This document shows, in pieces, positions 1-7,024 of a stretch of DNA of 45,407 nucleotides. The translations under genes and the position numbers were made by a program. The notes beneath the pieces were generated by a model, which did not search any database, was not told the origin of the DNA, and saw nothing but the letters and a program-made list of their open reading frames with translations. Positions within the stretch are counted from its first letter, which is position 1. Every line of letters starts with the position of its first letter. Location of the stretch: contig WHST01000043.1 in NCBI GenBank assembly GCA_009379955.1, positions 1 through 45,407 of the forward strand, read 5' to 3'. Origin of the DNA: Streptosporangiales bacterium (GTDB lineage Bacteria; Actinomycetota; Actinomycetes; Streptosporangiales; WHST01).

Positions 1-2
1 CC

Positions 3-125
3 GGCCTGACTCTTTACGCCGTCCTCCGCGAACTCCAGGCCCTACTCGGCGTCTGGACCGGCGCTTGCCGTCTCTGCCTGCAACCCGTCCTGCCACGCCC
101 ACCCACCCCCGCAGACTCGACATAA
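3..125 (+). CDS. C-terminal end of an unidentified protein, possibly a transposase (partial)
   Basis: An open frame enters from the left edge and stops at TAA 123-125, giving 40 residues that begin GLTLYAVLRELQALLGVW and include a Cys-x-x-Cys pair (CRLC). I do not recognise the family with certainty; the Leu-rich helix followed by the CxxC reminds me of transposase C-termini in actinomycete insertion sequences, but this is only an impression. About 14 bases after the stop, a truncated dnaE begins without a start codon. That is the layout expected if an insertion sequence ended here, with the bases ACAAAGTACTACTAG (125-139) as its terminal repeat. The rest of the gene lies outside the window. 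Confidence 0.35.
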   Translation, partial: GLTLYAVLRELQALLGVWTGACRLCLQPVLPRPPTPADST

Positions 126-138
126 CAAAGTACTACTA

Positions 139-1083
139 GGCACGCACGCGGCCGAGTCGATCATCGCCACCAGGAAGGAGCGCGGCCAGTACTCCTCGTT
201 CACCGACTTCCTCGAGAAGTCGGACCTGACCGTGTGCAACAGACGTCTGGTCGACTCGCTGGTGAAGGCCGGCGGCTTCGACTCCCTCGGCCACACCAGG
301 CTGGCACTCGCCCAGGTGCATGAGGACGCGGTCGCGGCCGTCGTCCCGCTCAAACGGCGCGAGGCGACCGGACAGTTCGACCTGTACGGCGGCGAGGACG
401 CCGGCCCGGCCCGGTCGTCGCCACTGGCGCACCTGCGGGTCGGCACCGAGGAGTACCCGAGGAACGAGCTGCTCGCCCACGAGCGCGAGATGCTCGGCCT
501 GTACGTCTCCGGCCACCCGCTCGACTTCGCGGCACACCTGCTGCGCGCGCACGCACAGCCGATCGCGACGCTGCTCGCCGACCCGCCGGTGCAGGGCGAG
601 GTGACCGTTGCCGGCCTCGTCACGTCGCTGGAACGACGACTGAACAAGTCGGGCGAGCCGTGGGCGATCTGCACCGTCGAGGACCTGGACGCCGCCGTCG
701 ATGTGCTGTTCTTCCCGAAGACGTATGCCGGCGTCGCCGGCGACCTCGCCACGGACACCGCCGTCGTCGTCACCGGCCGGGTGAACCGGCGGGAGGACAG
801 GATCTCGGTGTTCGGCAGCACGGCGAAGCGGCTCCCGCTGCCGACCGACGGCCTTGGGCAGGAACCGCCCTTCGTGCTCCGCGCGGCTGCGGACAAGCTC
901 GACCTGCGCGCGGTCACCGAGCTGAAGGAGGCGCTGCTGGCACACCGCGGCACGACACCGGTACGCATCGAGCTGGTCGACGGCGGCAGGACGACACTGC
1001 TCGCCGTCGACGACTACGCGGTAACCGTCTCCACGATGCTGGTGAGCGAGCTGAAGGCGGTCAACGGTGTCACCGTCGCCTAG
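139..1083 (+). pseudogene. dnaE: dnaE C-terminal fragment (DNA polymerase III alpha subunit, 5'-truncated)
   Basis: The frame encodes roughly the last 310 residues of a replicative polymerase of about 1,180 residues. Recognisable parts in order are the helix-hairpin-helix/tail segment (AESIIATRKERG, then KAGGFDSLGHTR), a candidate clamp-binding motif (GQFDLYGG) and the C-terminal OB fold (EVTVAGLVTSLERRLNKSG through VTGRVNRREDRISVFG). It ends at TAG 1081-1083. The polymerase, PHP and fingers domains are missing and no start codon fits; the homology begins at about 148, just after the unrelated ORF that stops at 125. The preserved reading frame suggests a recent break or duplication. The clamp-motif form looks more like DnaE1 than the mutagenic DnaE2. 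An intact copy must exist elsewhere if this is DnaE1, unless this is a misassembly at a repeat. Confidence 0.85.
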
Positions 1084-1249
1084 CGGAAGGTGCCGGCGGC
1101 GGGAACGTCAGGACCGTGCAGCCGCGGCGCTTCGTGTGTCCACTCCCGAACGCGGCGTCCTCCCAGGGAGTACCGCCCCTTCCGTGCTTCACACAGAAGA
1201 GGTGTTCGGGCAACTGGCAGCGCATGAGACCGGCTTGGACGTGCGTCGG

Positions 1250-1299
1250 GCTGCTCATAACCCAGAGGTCGCAGGTTCAAAATGCTGCCCCCGCTACCA
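1250..1299 (+). pseudogene. Degenerate 3' half of initiator tRNA-Met (CAT anticodon)
   Basis: The segment contains the anticodon region GCTCATAACCC, the variable/T-arm stretch AGAGGTCGCAGGTTCAAA and an acceptor end CCCCGCTACCA with encoded CCA, in the order found in actinobacterial tRNA-fMet. It is not a working tRNA: the 5' acceptor strand and D-arm are absent and the T-arm carries substitutions and one extra base (29 instead of 28 bases from GCAGG to CCA). Three-prime tRNA halves are typical attachment-site scars of integrative elements, which fits the truncated genes on both sides. Confidence 0.6.
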
Positions 1300-1314
1300 A
1301 GAAGGTTCAGGTCA

Positions 1315-1348
1315 GAGGCCCGGAAGCCGGAAACGGCGACCGGGCCTC
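1315..1348 (+). terminator. Strong hairpin after the tRNA remnant
   Basis: The arms GAGGCCCGG (1315-1323) and CCGGGCCTC (1340-1348) pair perfectly. Inside them GCCG and CGGC pair around a GAAA tetraloop (1330-1333), separated from the outer stem by a small symmetric AA/GA loop. No clear T-tract follows, as is common in high-GC actinobacteria. It sits where a tRNA-fMet terminator would and probably came along with the tRNA fragment. Confidence 0.7.
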
Positions 1349-1405
1349 CGTCGTTCCGGTGTAACTGCAGCCGAACGGACTCTCATGGCTGCTGCTCCTT
1401 GCCGT

Positions 1406-1590
1406 TCACCGGCGAATCAGCGTGGAGATCGTCTCGGCTGCTTCGCGGTCGTGGCGGCAGAGGGCTCGGTCCAGCCCTGCCTGTAGGTGTGCACCGCCCT
1501 GCGGGCCGTCACTGCGGCGGCTACGTGCAACATCGAGTGTTCTTCGGCAACGAGATTGCTGCGGTGCCATTGCTCGCCGGTGAGCACGAC
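1406..1590 (-). pseudogene. Possible C-terminal remnant of an unidentified protein
   Basis: One minus-strand frame is open up to a TGA at 1406-1408 and ends LDRALCRHDREAAETISTL plus IRR. The alternating charged and hydrophobic pattern resembles the last helices of an FCD or TetR-type ligand domain rather than random translation. No start codon or N-terminal domain is present. It lies among other truncated genes (dnaE, tRNA, acyl-CoA dehydrogenase). The remainder of 1084-1640 holds only the tRNA remnant and its hairpin. Assignment is weak. Confidence 0.2.
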
Positions 1591-1624
1591 CTAGTGTCCT
1601 GTGTCAGCGCGTCGTACGAGACGC

Positions 1625-1750
1625 TCAGCGGTTGAATCCTAGCCCCATCGTGCGGCCGATGATCTCCTTCATCACCTCGGTAGTGCCGCCGTAGATCGTC
1701 TGGACCCGGGAGTCGAGGTACGCCTTCGAGATCGGATACTCGGTCCCGTT
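1625..1750 (-). pseudogene. Acyl-CoA dehydrogenase C-terminal remnant
   Basis: Reading the minus strand, the frame that stops at 1625-1627 encodes EYPISKAYLDSRVQTIYGG followed by TTEVMKEIIGRTMGL. This is the hallmark C-terminal stretch of FadE-type acyl-CoA dehydrogenases: the substrate-closing helix and the IYGGTTE segment. About 40 residues remain of an enzyme normally near 380. Upstream of about 1745 the frame stays open but no longer resembles the family, so the break lies there, close to the end of the neighbouring lipoprotein gene. Confidence 0.7.
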
Positions 1751-1829
1751 GGCGTCCTCACTCCTGTCCAAGGTGACATTGGCGCGGCTGAACGTGCTGA
1801 ACAAGCGTTGAAAGGAACTCGGGGTGAAC

Positions 1830-2480
1830 TCACGCCTGGCAGTTGTCCTCCGCCAGGGTTCGCAGCTCCTTCACCGTCATGACTCGGTTGACTCCGCCGT
1901 GCGAGGAATAGCCGAGCACCCTGGACGGCGTCGGCCGGTCGGTGATCGGGAGGTCGCGCCACCGGAATCGCGGAGCGGTACTACTGACCGTGGTCCGACT
2001 GAAGGTGCGTGTTTCGGCGAAGTGATGGATGCCCAACAGCAGCTCCGGTTCGCCCGGTGTGCTGGACGCGGCACGCCACCGTGGCGGGAGCACACCGAGC
2101 TCCCGCACCACCAGGTCGTCGTCGGTCCGGCCCGCCGCGGTGAGCAGCGACACCTCGGTCGGTGAGGGGGAGCCCGAGGGGCTGGACGCCGTCACCGACG
2201 GCGTAGGCGAAGCTGACGGCGACGGTGATGGCGACGGTGTTTCCTGCACGCCGAACACCTCGATCCGTTCGTTCCTGGCACCGGTACACCAGGCCGTCAC
2301 CAGGACCAGCCGCTGGTCACTGCGGCGTGCCACGCCGGTCCAGCCGGCCAGTCCTGGGCTGCAGCCGGCGAGAAGAAGGACGCCGCCGACCGCTCCCATA
2401 CCGGCGACCAGGAAACGGCGGCGGTTCACGACCGGAGCTTTGGCGTCGACGGCTGTCCGGGCGCGCGAAACGCCTCCCAC
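1830..2480 (-). CDS. Putative exported lipoprotein of unknown function
   Basis: The protein is up to 216 residues. It has an Arg-rich export signal (NRRRFLVAG, twin-arginine-like), a hydrophobic core and the lipobox LLLAGC, so the mature chain probably starts at that Cys, lipid-anchored on the outer face of the membrane. A Ser/Pro/Thr-rich linker (PSPSPSPSASPTPS) separates the anchor from a C-terminal domain of about 110 residues that I cannot assign. The upstream GTG at 2480 gives a 17-residue lead before the signal; the GTG at 2429 (VNRRRF) places the signal at the N-terminus and may be the true start. The gene is divergent from the membrane protein at 2662. Confidence 0.6.
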   Translation of the reverse strand: MGGVSRARTAVDAKAPVVNRRRFLVAGMGAVGGVLLLAGCSPGLAGWTGVARRSDQRLVLVTAWCTGARNERIEVFGVQETPSPSPSPSASPTPSVTASSPSGSPSPTEVSLLTAAGRTDDDLVVRELGVLPPRWRAASSTPGEPELLLGIHHFAETRTFSRTTVSSTAPRFRWRDLPITDRPTPSRVLGYSSHGGVNRVMTVKELRTLAEDNCQA

Positions 2481-2661
2481 GTGACCAGTTCGACAACGAG
2501 ACGTGTCTCAGTAAGCTGCGAACGCAGCCGCGTCAGCTGGGTGGCGACATCGTCCATGGTCGGTCATTGTGGCACGTGCCGATCGACGGTGGGTCTCGTT
2601 GGCCACAAGACGCGCACGGCGCTCGGGACCGGTCCCGAGCCCCAGTGGAGAGCATGTGGGA

Positions 2662-3108
2662 ATGACACACGAAGATCAGGGCATGCGGATCGCGAGCGAA
2701 GCACGGCGCGGCATGCCGACGAAAGTGAAGGTGGCCATCGTCGGCCTCTGGCTCAGCGTGGCGATCTACGGACTCGGCGTGGCGTTGATGGTGGGGGAGG
2801 CCTTGTCGAAGGTCGAGCACGGTCAAGACGGCGCACCGGTATATCTGGCTGGCGCCGCGATGGTGCTCGTGCTCGTCGCGCTGCTCGTGGTCGCCGCGGT
2901 GCTGACGATGCGGGGCAACCGGGTGGGGCGAGGGCTCGCGATCGGCATGGAGCTGTTCCTCTTGTTCTGCGCCGGGCTCGGCACGATCGGCGCCCTGGTG
3001 AGCCTGGATCCGGTCGGGATCGCCATCGCACTGGTGCCCGTCGTCATCGCCACCGGTGTCGTCTGGATGCTCTTCGCGTCCGACGCACGGGAGTGGTTCA
3101 ACCGTTGA
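2662..3108 (+). CDS. Small integral membrane protein, unknown function
   Basis: The predicted product has 148 residues and four hydrophobic segments (around VAIVGLWLSVAIYGLGVAL, YLAGAAMVLVLVALLVVAAV, GMELFLLFCAGLGTIGAL, IAIALVPVVIATGVVWML) with a short basic N-terminus. No catalytic motif was recognised. ATG 2662 is chosen because a GGAG lies about 12 bases upstream; an in-frame ATG at 2683 is a possible alternative, and the longer frame from 2569 has no coding character before 2662. The adjoining stretch 3109-3262 contains no supported feature. Confidence 0.65.
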   Translation: MTHEDQGMRIASEARRGMPTKVKVAIVGLWLSVAIYGLGVALMVGEALSKVEHGQDGAPVYLAGAAMVLVLVALLVVAAVLTMRGNRVGRGLAIGMELFLLFCAGLGTIGALVSLDPVGIAIALVPVVIATGVVWMLFASDAREWFNR

Positions 3109-3262
3109 GCGTCGCCGTTGCCCGGCGGGCACGGCGATGGCTGTAGCGGCGGCACGGACTCGTGCATGAGCGCCGAGCATGATCTGCTTGTAGACCACGT
3201 GATCGGCATCTCTGCGCCCGCGCCGGCCGACGCCCACGAGGCCCACCGCTTACCGGCGCTGT

Positions 3263-4243
3263 TCAGGACGGTGGCCGCGCTGGCGAGCCCACCGGACTCG
3301 TGCCCGGTTGCGCCTCCGTCCAGTTCTGGTGGTGCTCGATCCACCATCGGGCGATGTCGGCCCGGCGCATGAAGATGACGTCGGATCGGTCCTGTGCGTA
3401 CTCGAGGAAGTCGCGCACTGCGCATGCGCGGTTCGCCTGCCCGCTCCAGCGTTCGTGCAACCCGACGGACATCATCCTCGGGGTGCCACCCTCCGCGACC
3501 TCCTGGCACAGGTACTCGACACCTGCTCGCAGGCTCTCCAAGAAGTGCCGGGGCGTGCCGTAGGTCGGTTCGAGGAAGTACCGAGAGTCGTTGTAGACCT
3601 TCGAGTAGGGGACCACGAGAAACGGCGTGTCGTGCACGTCGACGAAGTAGGGAAGCTCGTCGTTGCACGAGTCGGAGTCGTAGAGGAACCCGCCTTCCTC
3701 GACGAGCAGCTCTCTGGTGTGCACGCTGGGGAACGAGCGCACGAACCAGCCGAGCGGATGACTCCCGGTGAGCCGCTCGAAGACCTCCACCGAGCGAAGC
3801 ATGTGCTCACGCTCTTCCGCCTTCGTCAGCGAGGAGTTCTCCGTCCAGCGGTACCCGTGGGCCAGCGCCTCGTGGCCCGCGTCGACGATCCATTCGGCCA
3901 CCGCGGGGTTACGTTCGAGCGCGACCGCGCAGGCACCGACGGAGACGGGGACGCGGAGGCGGTCGAAAAGCCGGGCTAGACGCCAGACTCCTACCCTGCT
4001 CCCGAACTCGAAGTGGGTCTCGGTGCCGAGATCCCGTATCTCGGACCCGATCTGGTCGGAGTGCTCCCCCCAACTGTCGTTACGGCCGTCCTCGAGCAAC
4101 GAGTACTCGGCCCCGGCCTCGTAGTTGAGTACGACGCTGATCACGAGGCTGGCGTCATTCGGCCATCGGACCTTCGGGGGGAATCGGCCGTAGCCGATGA
4201 AGTCTCGAGAAGGACCGGTAGTCGGGACGTCAGGTCGACTCAT
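3263..4243 (-). CDS. Polysaccharide deacetylase family protein, PuuE/allantoinase-like
   Basis: This 326-residue protein has the CE4/NodB-like fold of the cofactor-independent PuuE group: NDASLVISVVLNYEAGAEY near the N-terminus, then HFEFGSRVGVWRLARLFD, GHEALAHGYRWTE (residues ~120-133), GWFVRSFPSVHTRELL, the FLYDSDSCNDELPYF loop and GLHERWSG near the C-terminus. Family members hydrolyse allantoin or related amides in purine breakdown, or act on N-acyl sugars; the sequence does not settle which. No signal peptide is seen, so a cytoplasmic role is likely. No other purine-degradation genes are adjacent. ATG 4241-4243 overlaps a small upstream ORF, which would allow coupled translation. Confidence 0.8.
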   Translation of the reverse strand: MSRPDVPTTGPSRDFIGYGRFPPKVRWPNDASLVISVVLNYEAGAEYSLLEDGRNDSWGEHSDQIGSEIRDLGTETHFEFGSRVGVWRLARLFDRLRVPVSVGACAVALERNPAVAEWIVDAGHEALAHGYRWTENSSLTKAEEREHMLRSVEVFERLTGSHPLGWFVRSFPSVHTRELLVEEGGFLYDSDSCNDELPYFVDVHDTPFLVVPYSKVYNDSRYFLEPTYGTPRHFLESLRAGVEYLCQEVAEGGTPRMMSVGLHERWSGQANRACAVRDFLEYAQDRSDVIFMRRADIARWWIEHHQNWTEAQPGTSPVGSPARPPS

Positions 4244-4358
4244 CCGCGAGTTCCTCCAGCCGTGCGCAGAGCAGCTTCAGCGTGTCGAACACCTCGAACG
4301 CGGCCGCGGACGCCGGGGCGACTCCAACCCGCCGTGTCCAGCCGCTGGGCTTGAGCAT
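4230..4358 (-). CDS. Small ORF overlapping the deacetylase start (42 aa)
   Basis: An ATG at 4358 opens a 42-residue frame ending EVFDTLKLLCARLEELADEST. Its stop (4230-4232) lies 14 bases inside the deacetylase gene. The C-terminal half is amphipathic and looks coding. The frame is also open upstream of the ATG, so this may be a leftover C-terminus of a longer gene rather than a genuine small protein. No convincing ribosome site precedes the ATG. No family was recognised. Confidence 0.25.
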   Translation of the reverse strand: MLKPSGWTRRVGVAPASAAAFEVFDTLKLLCARLEELADEST

Positions 4359-4431
4359 GACGTACCGAACTACCGACCCAGGTGCCTGGTCGGTGGGTCC
4401 AGTACAGGTGGGTCCTGAACCGTGCAGATCT

Positions 4432-4447
4432 AGTTAGTAAACCAACT
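4432..4447. promoter_or_regulatory. Candidate TetR operator upstream of the 4483 regulator
   Basis: The 16-bp sequence AGTTAGTAAACCAACT pairs in six of eight positions across its centre. It is AT-rich in a GC-rich setting and lies 24 bp upstream of the -10 box TACACT (4471-4476), about where a -35 element should be. Both this regulator and the divergent deacetylase could be controlled from here. Confidence 0.5.
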
Positions 4448-4470
4448 TAACACCTGAGTCCGATGGTGCC

Positions 4471-4476
4471 TACACT
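4471..4476 (+). promoter_or_regulatory. -10 box of an apparently leaderless transcript
   Basis: TACACT matches the actinobacterial -10 pattern (TANNNT). GTG 4483 begins exactly six bases downstream, the spacing expected if transcription starts on the start codon itself. This is an inference from spacing. Confidence 0.45.
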
Positions 4477-4482
4477 GTGAGT

Positions 4483-5145
4483 GTGACGACTGACTCAGCA
4501 CAGGCCGGTGAGGCAGCGCCCTCCGGTGCGGGGACGGGCAAGCGAGAACGGTTGATCGCAGCCGCGCGCGACCTCGTATATCGCCAGGGCGTGGCGCGCA
4601 CCACCCTCGCCCACATCGCCCAGGCCGCCGACGTACCGGTGGGCAACGTCTACTACTACTTCAAGGCCAAGGACGACATCATCGGCGCCGTGGTGCACAC
4701 ACACGCCGACCAGCTCGAATCAACGCTCGCCGAGCTGGGACAGCGGCACCGCAGCCCCAAGGCCCGACTCAAGGCCTTCGTTCGCCTCCTGGCCGAGCGA
4801 GCGGCCTCGACCCCACCGCAATACGGCTGCCCGTACGGAACACTGAGCTCGGAGCTGGCCAAACAGACCGACGGATCGGATCCACTCGCCGCGCCGCTGA
4901 TGCAGATCCAGCTCGACTGGAGCGAACAACAGTTCCGCGCCATGGGCCGACGCGACGCACGCGAGCTGGCGGTCGAGCTTGTCGCCTCCTACCAGGGCAG
5001 CGCCGTCCTCACCAGCGCGCTCGGACAATCCGAGCTCATGGCCCACCAAACCCGGCGTCTCGAGAAATGGATCGACGCGCTGGCAACCTCAGCGGGAGCC
5101 CGTCAACCGAAGACGAGCCGGAAAGAAGGGCGTACGCCATCGTGA
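4483..5145 (+). CDS. TetR/AcrR family transcriptional regulator
   Basis: The N-terminal 50 residues form a TetR helix-turn-helix (RERLIAAARDLVYRQGVARTT, broken as in the family, then IAQAADVPVGNVYYYF with KAKDDI). The remainder is a helical ligand domain with conserved CPYGTLSSELAK and a closing helix containing ALGQSELM. The total is 220 residues with the leaderless GTG at 4483; GTG 4477 is in frame and adds two residues. Family members bind a palindromic operator and are released by small molecules. The gene is translationally coupled (GTGA) to the PPOX-fold protein downstream, which it probably controls together with itself. Confidence 0.85.
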   Translation: MTTDSAQAGEAAPSGAGTGKRERLIAAARDLVYRQGVARTTLAHIAQAADVPVGNVYYYFKAKDDIIGAVVHTHADQLESTLAELGQRHRSPKARLKAFVRLLAERAASTPPQYGCPYGTLSSELAKQTDGSDPLAAPLMQIQLDWSEQQFRAMGRRDARELAVELVASYQGSAVLTSALGQSELMAHQTRRLEKWIDALATSAGARQPKTSRKEGRTPS

Positions 5146-5594
5146 CTGATCTCGCTGCGTTTGCCGAGCTGGTACCTCTCGATCATGGCTTGTGTGTGAT
5201 CAACACATTGCGCGGCGACGGCACTGTCCAGTCGTCGGTAGTCAACGCTGGAGTCCTGCAGCACCCACAGCGAGCAGGACGGGTTGTCGGGCTCGTCGCC
5301 ACCGGCGGCTCCCGCAAGCTGCGAAACCTGCGTGCCCAACCCCGAGCCACCATTGTCGTCCGGGCGGGCTGGCGCTGGGCCACCGTCGAGGGTGACACCG
5401 AGATCGTCGGGCCTGACGACCCGTATCCCGATGTCGACAGCGAAGCACTGAGACTGATGTTGCGGGACATCTTCCGGGCCGCCGGCGGTACTCACGACGA
5501 CTGGGACACCTACGACCGAGCGATGGCAGAAGAGCGGCGAGCTGCCGTACTCATCGCCCCCCACCGCATCTACACCAACCCGCAGACCTCATGA
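5142..5594 (+). CDS. PPOX-class (pyridoxamine oxidase fold) F420-type oxidoreductase
   Basis: The product of 150 residues has the split-barrel fold signature of actinobacterial F420-dependent PPOX proteins: VINTLRGDGTVQSSVVNAGV, VGLVATGGSRKLRNLRAQPR, ATIVVRAGWRWATVEGDTEIV and the C-terminal RAAVLIAPHRIYTNPQ. Such enzymes use F420, FMN or haem on small hydrophobic substrates; the cofactor cannot be assigned from these motifs alone. GTG 5142 overlaps the TGA of the TetR gene, so the pair is translated together. Its own stop overlaps the ATG of a clipped YjbR remnant. Confidence 0.8.
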   Translation: MTDLAAFAELVPLDHGLCVINTLRGDGTVQSSVVNAGVLQHPQRAGRVVGLVATGGSRKLRNLRAQPRATIVVRAGWRWATVEGDTEIVGPDDPYPDVDSEALRLMLRDIFRAAGGTHDDWDTYDRAMAEERRAAVLIAPHRIYTNPQTS

Positions 5595-5707
5595 CCCGAG
5601 ACGACGTGCCCGACCTGTGTGCCGTCCTGTCGGGAGTAATCGAGGACTACCCGTTCGGCGAGGGAGTGGCAGTGTTCAAGGTCGGCGGCCGGGGCGTCTG
5701 GCGGTGA
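5591..5707 (+). pseudogene. MmcQ/YjbR (DUF419) N-terminal remnant
   Basis: ATG 5591 overlaps the stop of the PPOX gene (ATGA) and opens only 38 codons. The residues VIEDYPFGEGVAVFKVGG match the characteristic start of MmcQ/YjbR-like proteins, which normally run to about 115 residues; here the frame stops at TGA 5705-5707 after GRGVWR. The family is a small cytoplasmic fold with DNA-binding-like surface and no firmly assigned role. The deletion ends next to the convergent DinB gene, so about 80 codons were lost. Confidence 0.65.
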
Positions 5708-5726
5708 GGCGGCACTATGCCGTGCG

Positions 5727-6305
5727 TCAACTCTTGGCAGAGATTGATCCTGGTTCGGCGGCGTTCGAGGTGCGGTAGAGGTCGCGGAGGGTCGCTATCT
5801 CGGCGCCGTGGTGGATGACCTCCCTGTTGATGTGCAGCACCAGGGTTGCCCGCGGATGCCGTGCCCACGGGCCCTCCGCCTCTCCGCACTCCTCTGCCAG
5901 GCCCTTCTCACCCCAGGAGGTGACGCCGGTGACCCACCTGTCGTACGCGTCGTCGAGAGCGGCGAGGCCGTCGGCCGCAGTTCCCGGCCAGTCCATCGTC
6001 TGCAGCCTGTTGCCGTACTCCTGCTGGGAGATGCCCTCGAAGTGCGTCGCGGCGCGCAGGCCGAGCACCAGCACGCTGATGTGCGCCAGCCGCCACGCGA
6101 TGGTCGTGACCGGCGGCTGGCTGGGTTCTGTCGGCGCCCAGTCACAGGAGAAGCCGCCGCCTTCCCTGGGACGGATGGACCAGCAGCCGTCCACAGGTTC
6201 CCAGAAGTACTCGGCGTCGGTCAGGCCGTCCAGCCGCGGCCGGAGCTGACTCTTCCAGTGCCACTGGAGCTGCCCGAGTAGTTCGCGGTGATAGTCGACA
6301 TCCAT
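5727..6305 (-). CDS. DinB superfamily protein
   Basis: This 192-residue protein has the DinB four-helix bundle with its metal-site histidines: YHRELLGQLQWHW at the N-terminus, RLAHISVLVLGLRAATHFEG in the second helix and VLHINREVIHHGAEIATLRDL near the C-terminus. The insert WSIRPREGGGFSCDW is typical of actinobacterial members. DinB-fold proteins include mycothiol- and bacillithiol-dependent transferases, so a thiol S-transferase role in detoxification is possible, though unproven here. ATG 6305 begins the frame. It converges on the YjbR remnant. Confidence 0.8.
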   Translation of the reverse strand: MDVDYHRELLGQLQWHWKSQLRPRLDGLTDAEYFWEPVDGCWSIRPREGGGFSCDWAPTEPSQPPVTTIAWRLAHISVLVLGLRAATHFEGISQQEYGNRLQTMDWPGTAADGLAALDDAYDRWVTGVTSWGEKGLAEECGEAEGPWARHPRATLVLHINREVIHHGAEIATLRDLYRTSNAAEPGSISAKS

Positions 6306-6411
6306 GTCGTTGACGATACGGTGAGTTCACGGCAGGCCCGTGTCGGGAATTCGAGAAAGTCCGGCGAGCGGCGCATCAACAAGCGAAGCATCGAGCGTGC
6401 CATCCGCGGGC

Positions 6412-6540
6412 TCAAGGGCGCCCGGACTCCGCCTGCTCCGCCGCGGCGTGACGCTCGGGGCCCGCCTCGGTGCGGGCCCTGCGGCGCCGCCTACGGATGA
6501 GCAGCAGCGCGAGACCGACCAGGCTGGTGAGCAACCACAT
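6412..6540 (-). CDS. Tiny single-pass membrane protein (42 aa)
   Basis: Three bases after the stop of the gene at 6544, ATG 6540 opens a 42-codon frame: MWLLTSLVGLALLLIRRRRR followed by a hydrophilic tail (TEAGPERHAAAEQAE). One hydrophobic helix followed by five arginines predicts a single-pass protein with the tail in the cytoplasm. The tight spacing suggests an operon with the upstream gene. No family was recognised. Confidence 0.5.
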   Translation of the reverse strand: MWLLTSLVGLALLLIRRRRRRARTEAGPERHAAAEQAESGRP

Positions 6541-6543
6541 CGG

Positions 6544-6951
6544 CTACGCACCCTGCCCGAGCTGCCGGCGGACCCAGTCCCGGGCGAGCTCGGGGTCGTC
6601 GGTCACCGTCGTGGGGCACTTCCAGACCTTGTCGCCCGACCTGAGCGCCTTGGCGCGCTGCTGTTGCGCCGTCTCGGAGAGCACGAAGGCGAGGCCGCGG
6701 CAGCGTTCGGCGAGACCGGGACGCAGCCGCTTCAGCAGCCGTACGCGCTCGACCGCACCGCTCGGCGGACGCCGGCGGGCGGCATCGTCAGCACTGCCGT
6801 CGGGCATGTGCACGACAGCGGCGAACTCGGTGCCGCGGTCCAACGCCGACTGCAGCGTCCTGGCGACGAGCGTCGCCGTGTCGTCCGCCGAACCGTCCGC
6901 GACCCGGATCTCTACCACCGGCCAGTCCGTCCAGCTCACCAGGCCGTCCAT
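6544..6951 (-). CDS. Conserved-looking hypothetical protein (135 aa)
   Basis: The frame encodes 135 residues with balanced alpha/beta character (WPVVEIRVADGSADDTATLV, AFVLSETAQQQRAKALRSGD, WKCPTTVTDDPELARDWVRR). It has no signal peptide, membrane segment or catalytic motif that I recognise. ATG 6951 is the first start. It shares a short intergenic region with the divergent TetR gene (7025), where an iron-box-like sequence and a long palindrome lie, and it is followed by a tiny membrane protein in the same apparent operon. Confidence 0.6.
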   Translation of the reverse strand: MDGLVSWTDWPVVEIRVADGSADDTATLVARTLQSALDRGTEFAAVVHMPDGSADDAARRRPPSGAVERVRLLKRLRPGLAERCRGLAFVLSETAQQQRAKALRSGDKVWKCPTTVTDDPELARDWVRRQLGQGA

Positions 6952-6972
6952 GCACCGCTCCTCGACATCGAG

Positions 6973-6987
6973 TTAGGCACACCTTAG
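6973..6987. promoter_or_regulatory. Iron-box-like (DtxR/IdeR-type) palindrome, weak
   Basis: TTAGGCACACCTTAG contains the inverted halves TTAGG and CCTTA and resembles the core of DtxR/IdeR boxes (TTAGG...CCTAA). It is shorter than the 19-bp consensus. It lies 22 bases upstream of the hypothetical gene starting at 6951 and might tie it to iron supply. Confidence 0.3.
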
Positions 6988-6988
6988 T

Positions 6989-7013
6989 TACTTGCGGACA
7001 CTGTCCGCAAGTA
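6989..7013. promoter_or_regulatory. TetR operator, 25-bp perfect palindrome
   Basis: The arm TACTTGCGGACA (6989-7000) is repeated in perfect reverse complement at 7002-7013 around one central C. It sits 12 bp upstream of the GTG of the TetR gene at 7025, where binding would block its promoter. The core TGCGGACA-N-TGTCCGCA is the expected shape for a homodimeric TetR site, so autoregulation is likely. Confidence 0.8.
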
Positions 7014-7024
7014 CTGTTGCTGCC

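Noticed and set aside
136-945. Long minus-strand open frames opposite dnaE
   Set aside because: They mirror the conserved dnaE frame and have antisense composition with no recognisable domain.
3118-3262. Minus-strand stretch DADHVVYKQIMLGAHARVRAA that looks protein-like
   Set aside because: No stop/start context or family match; the frame continues antisense to the membrane protein gene.
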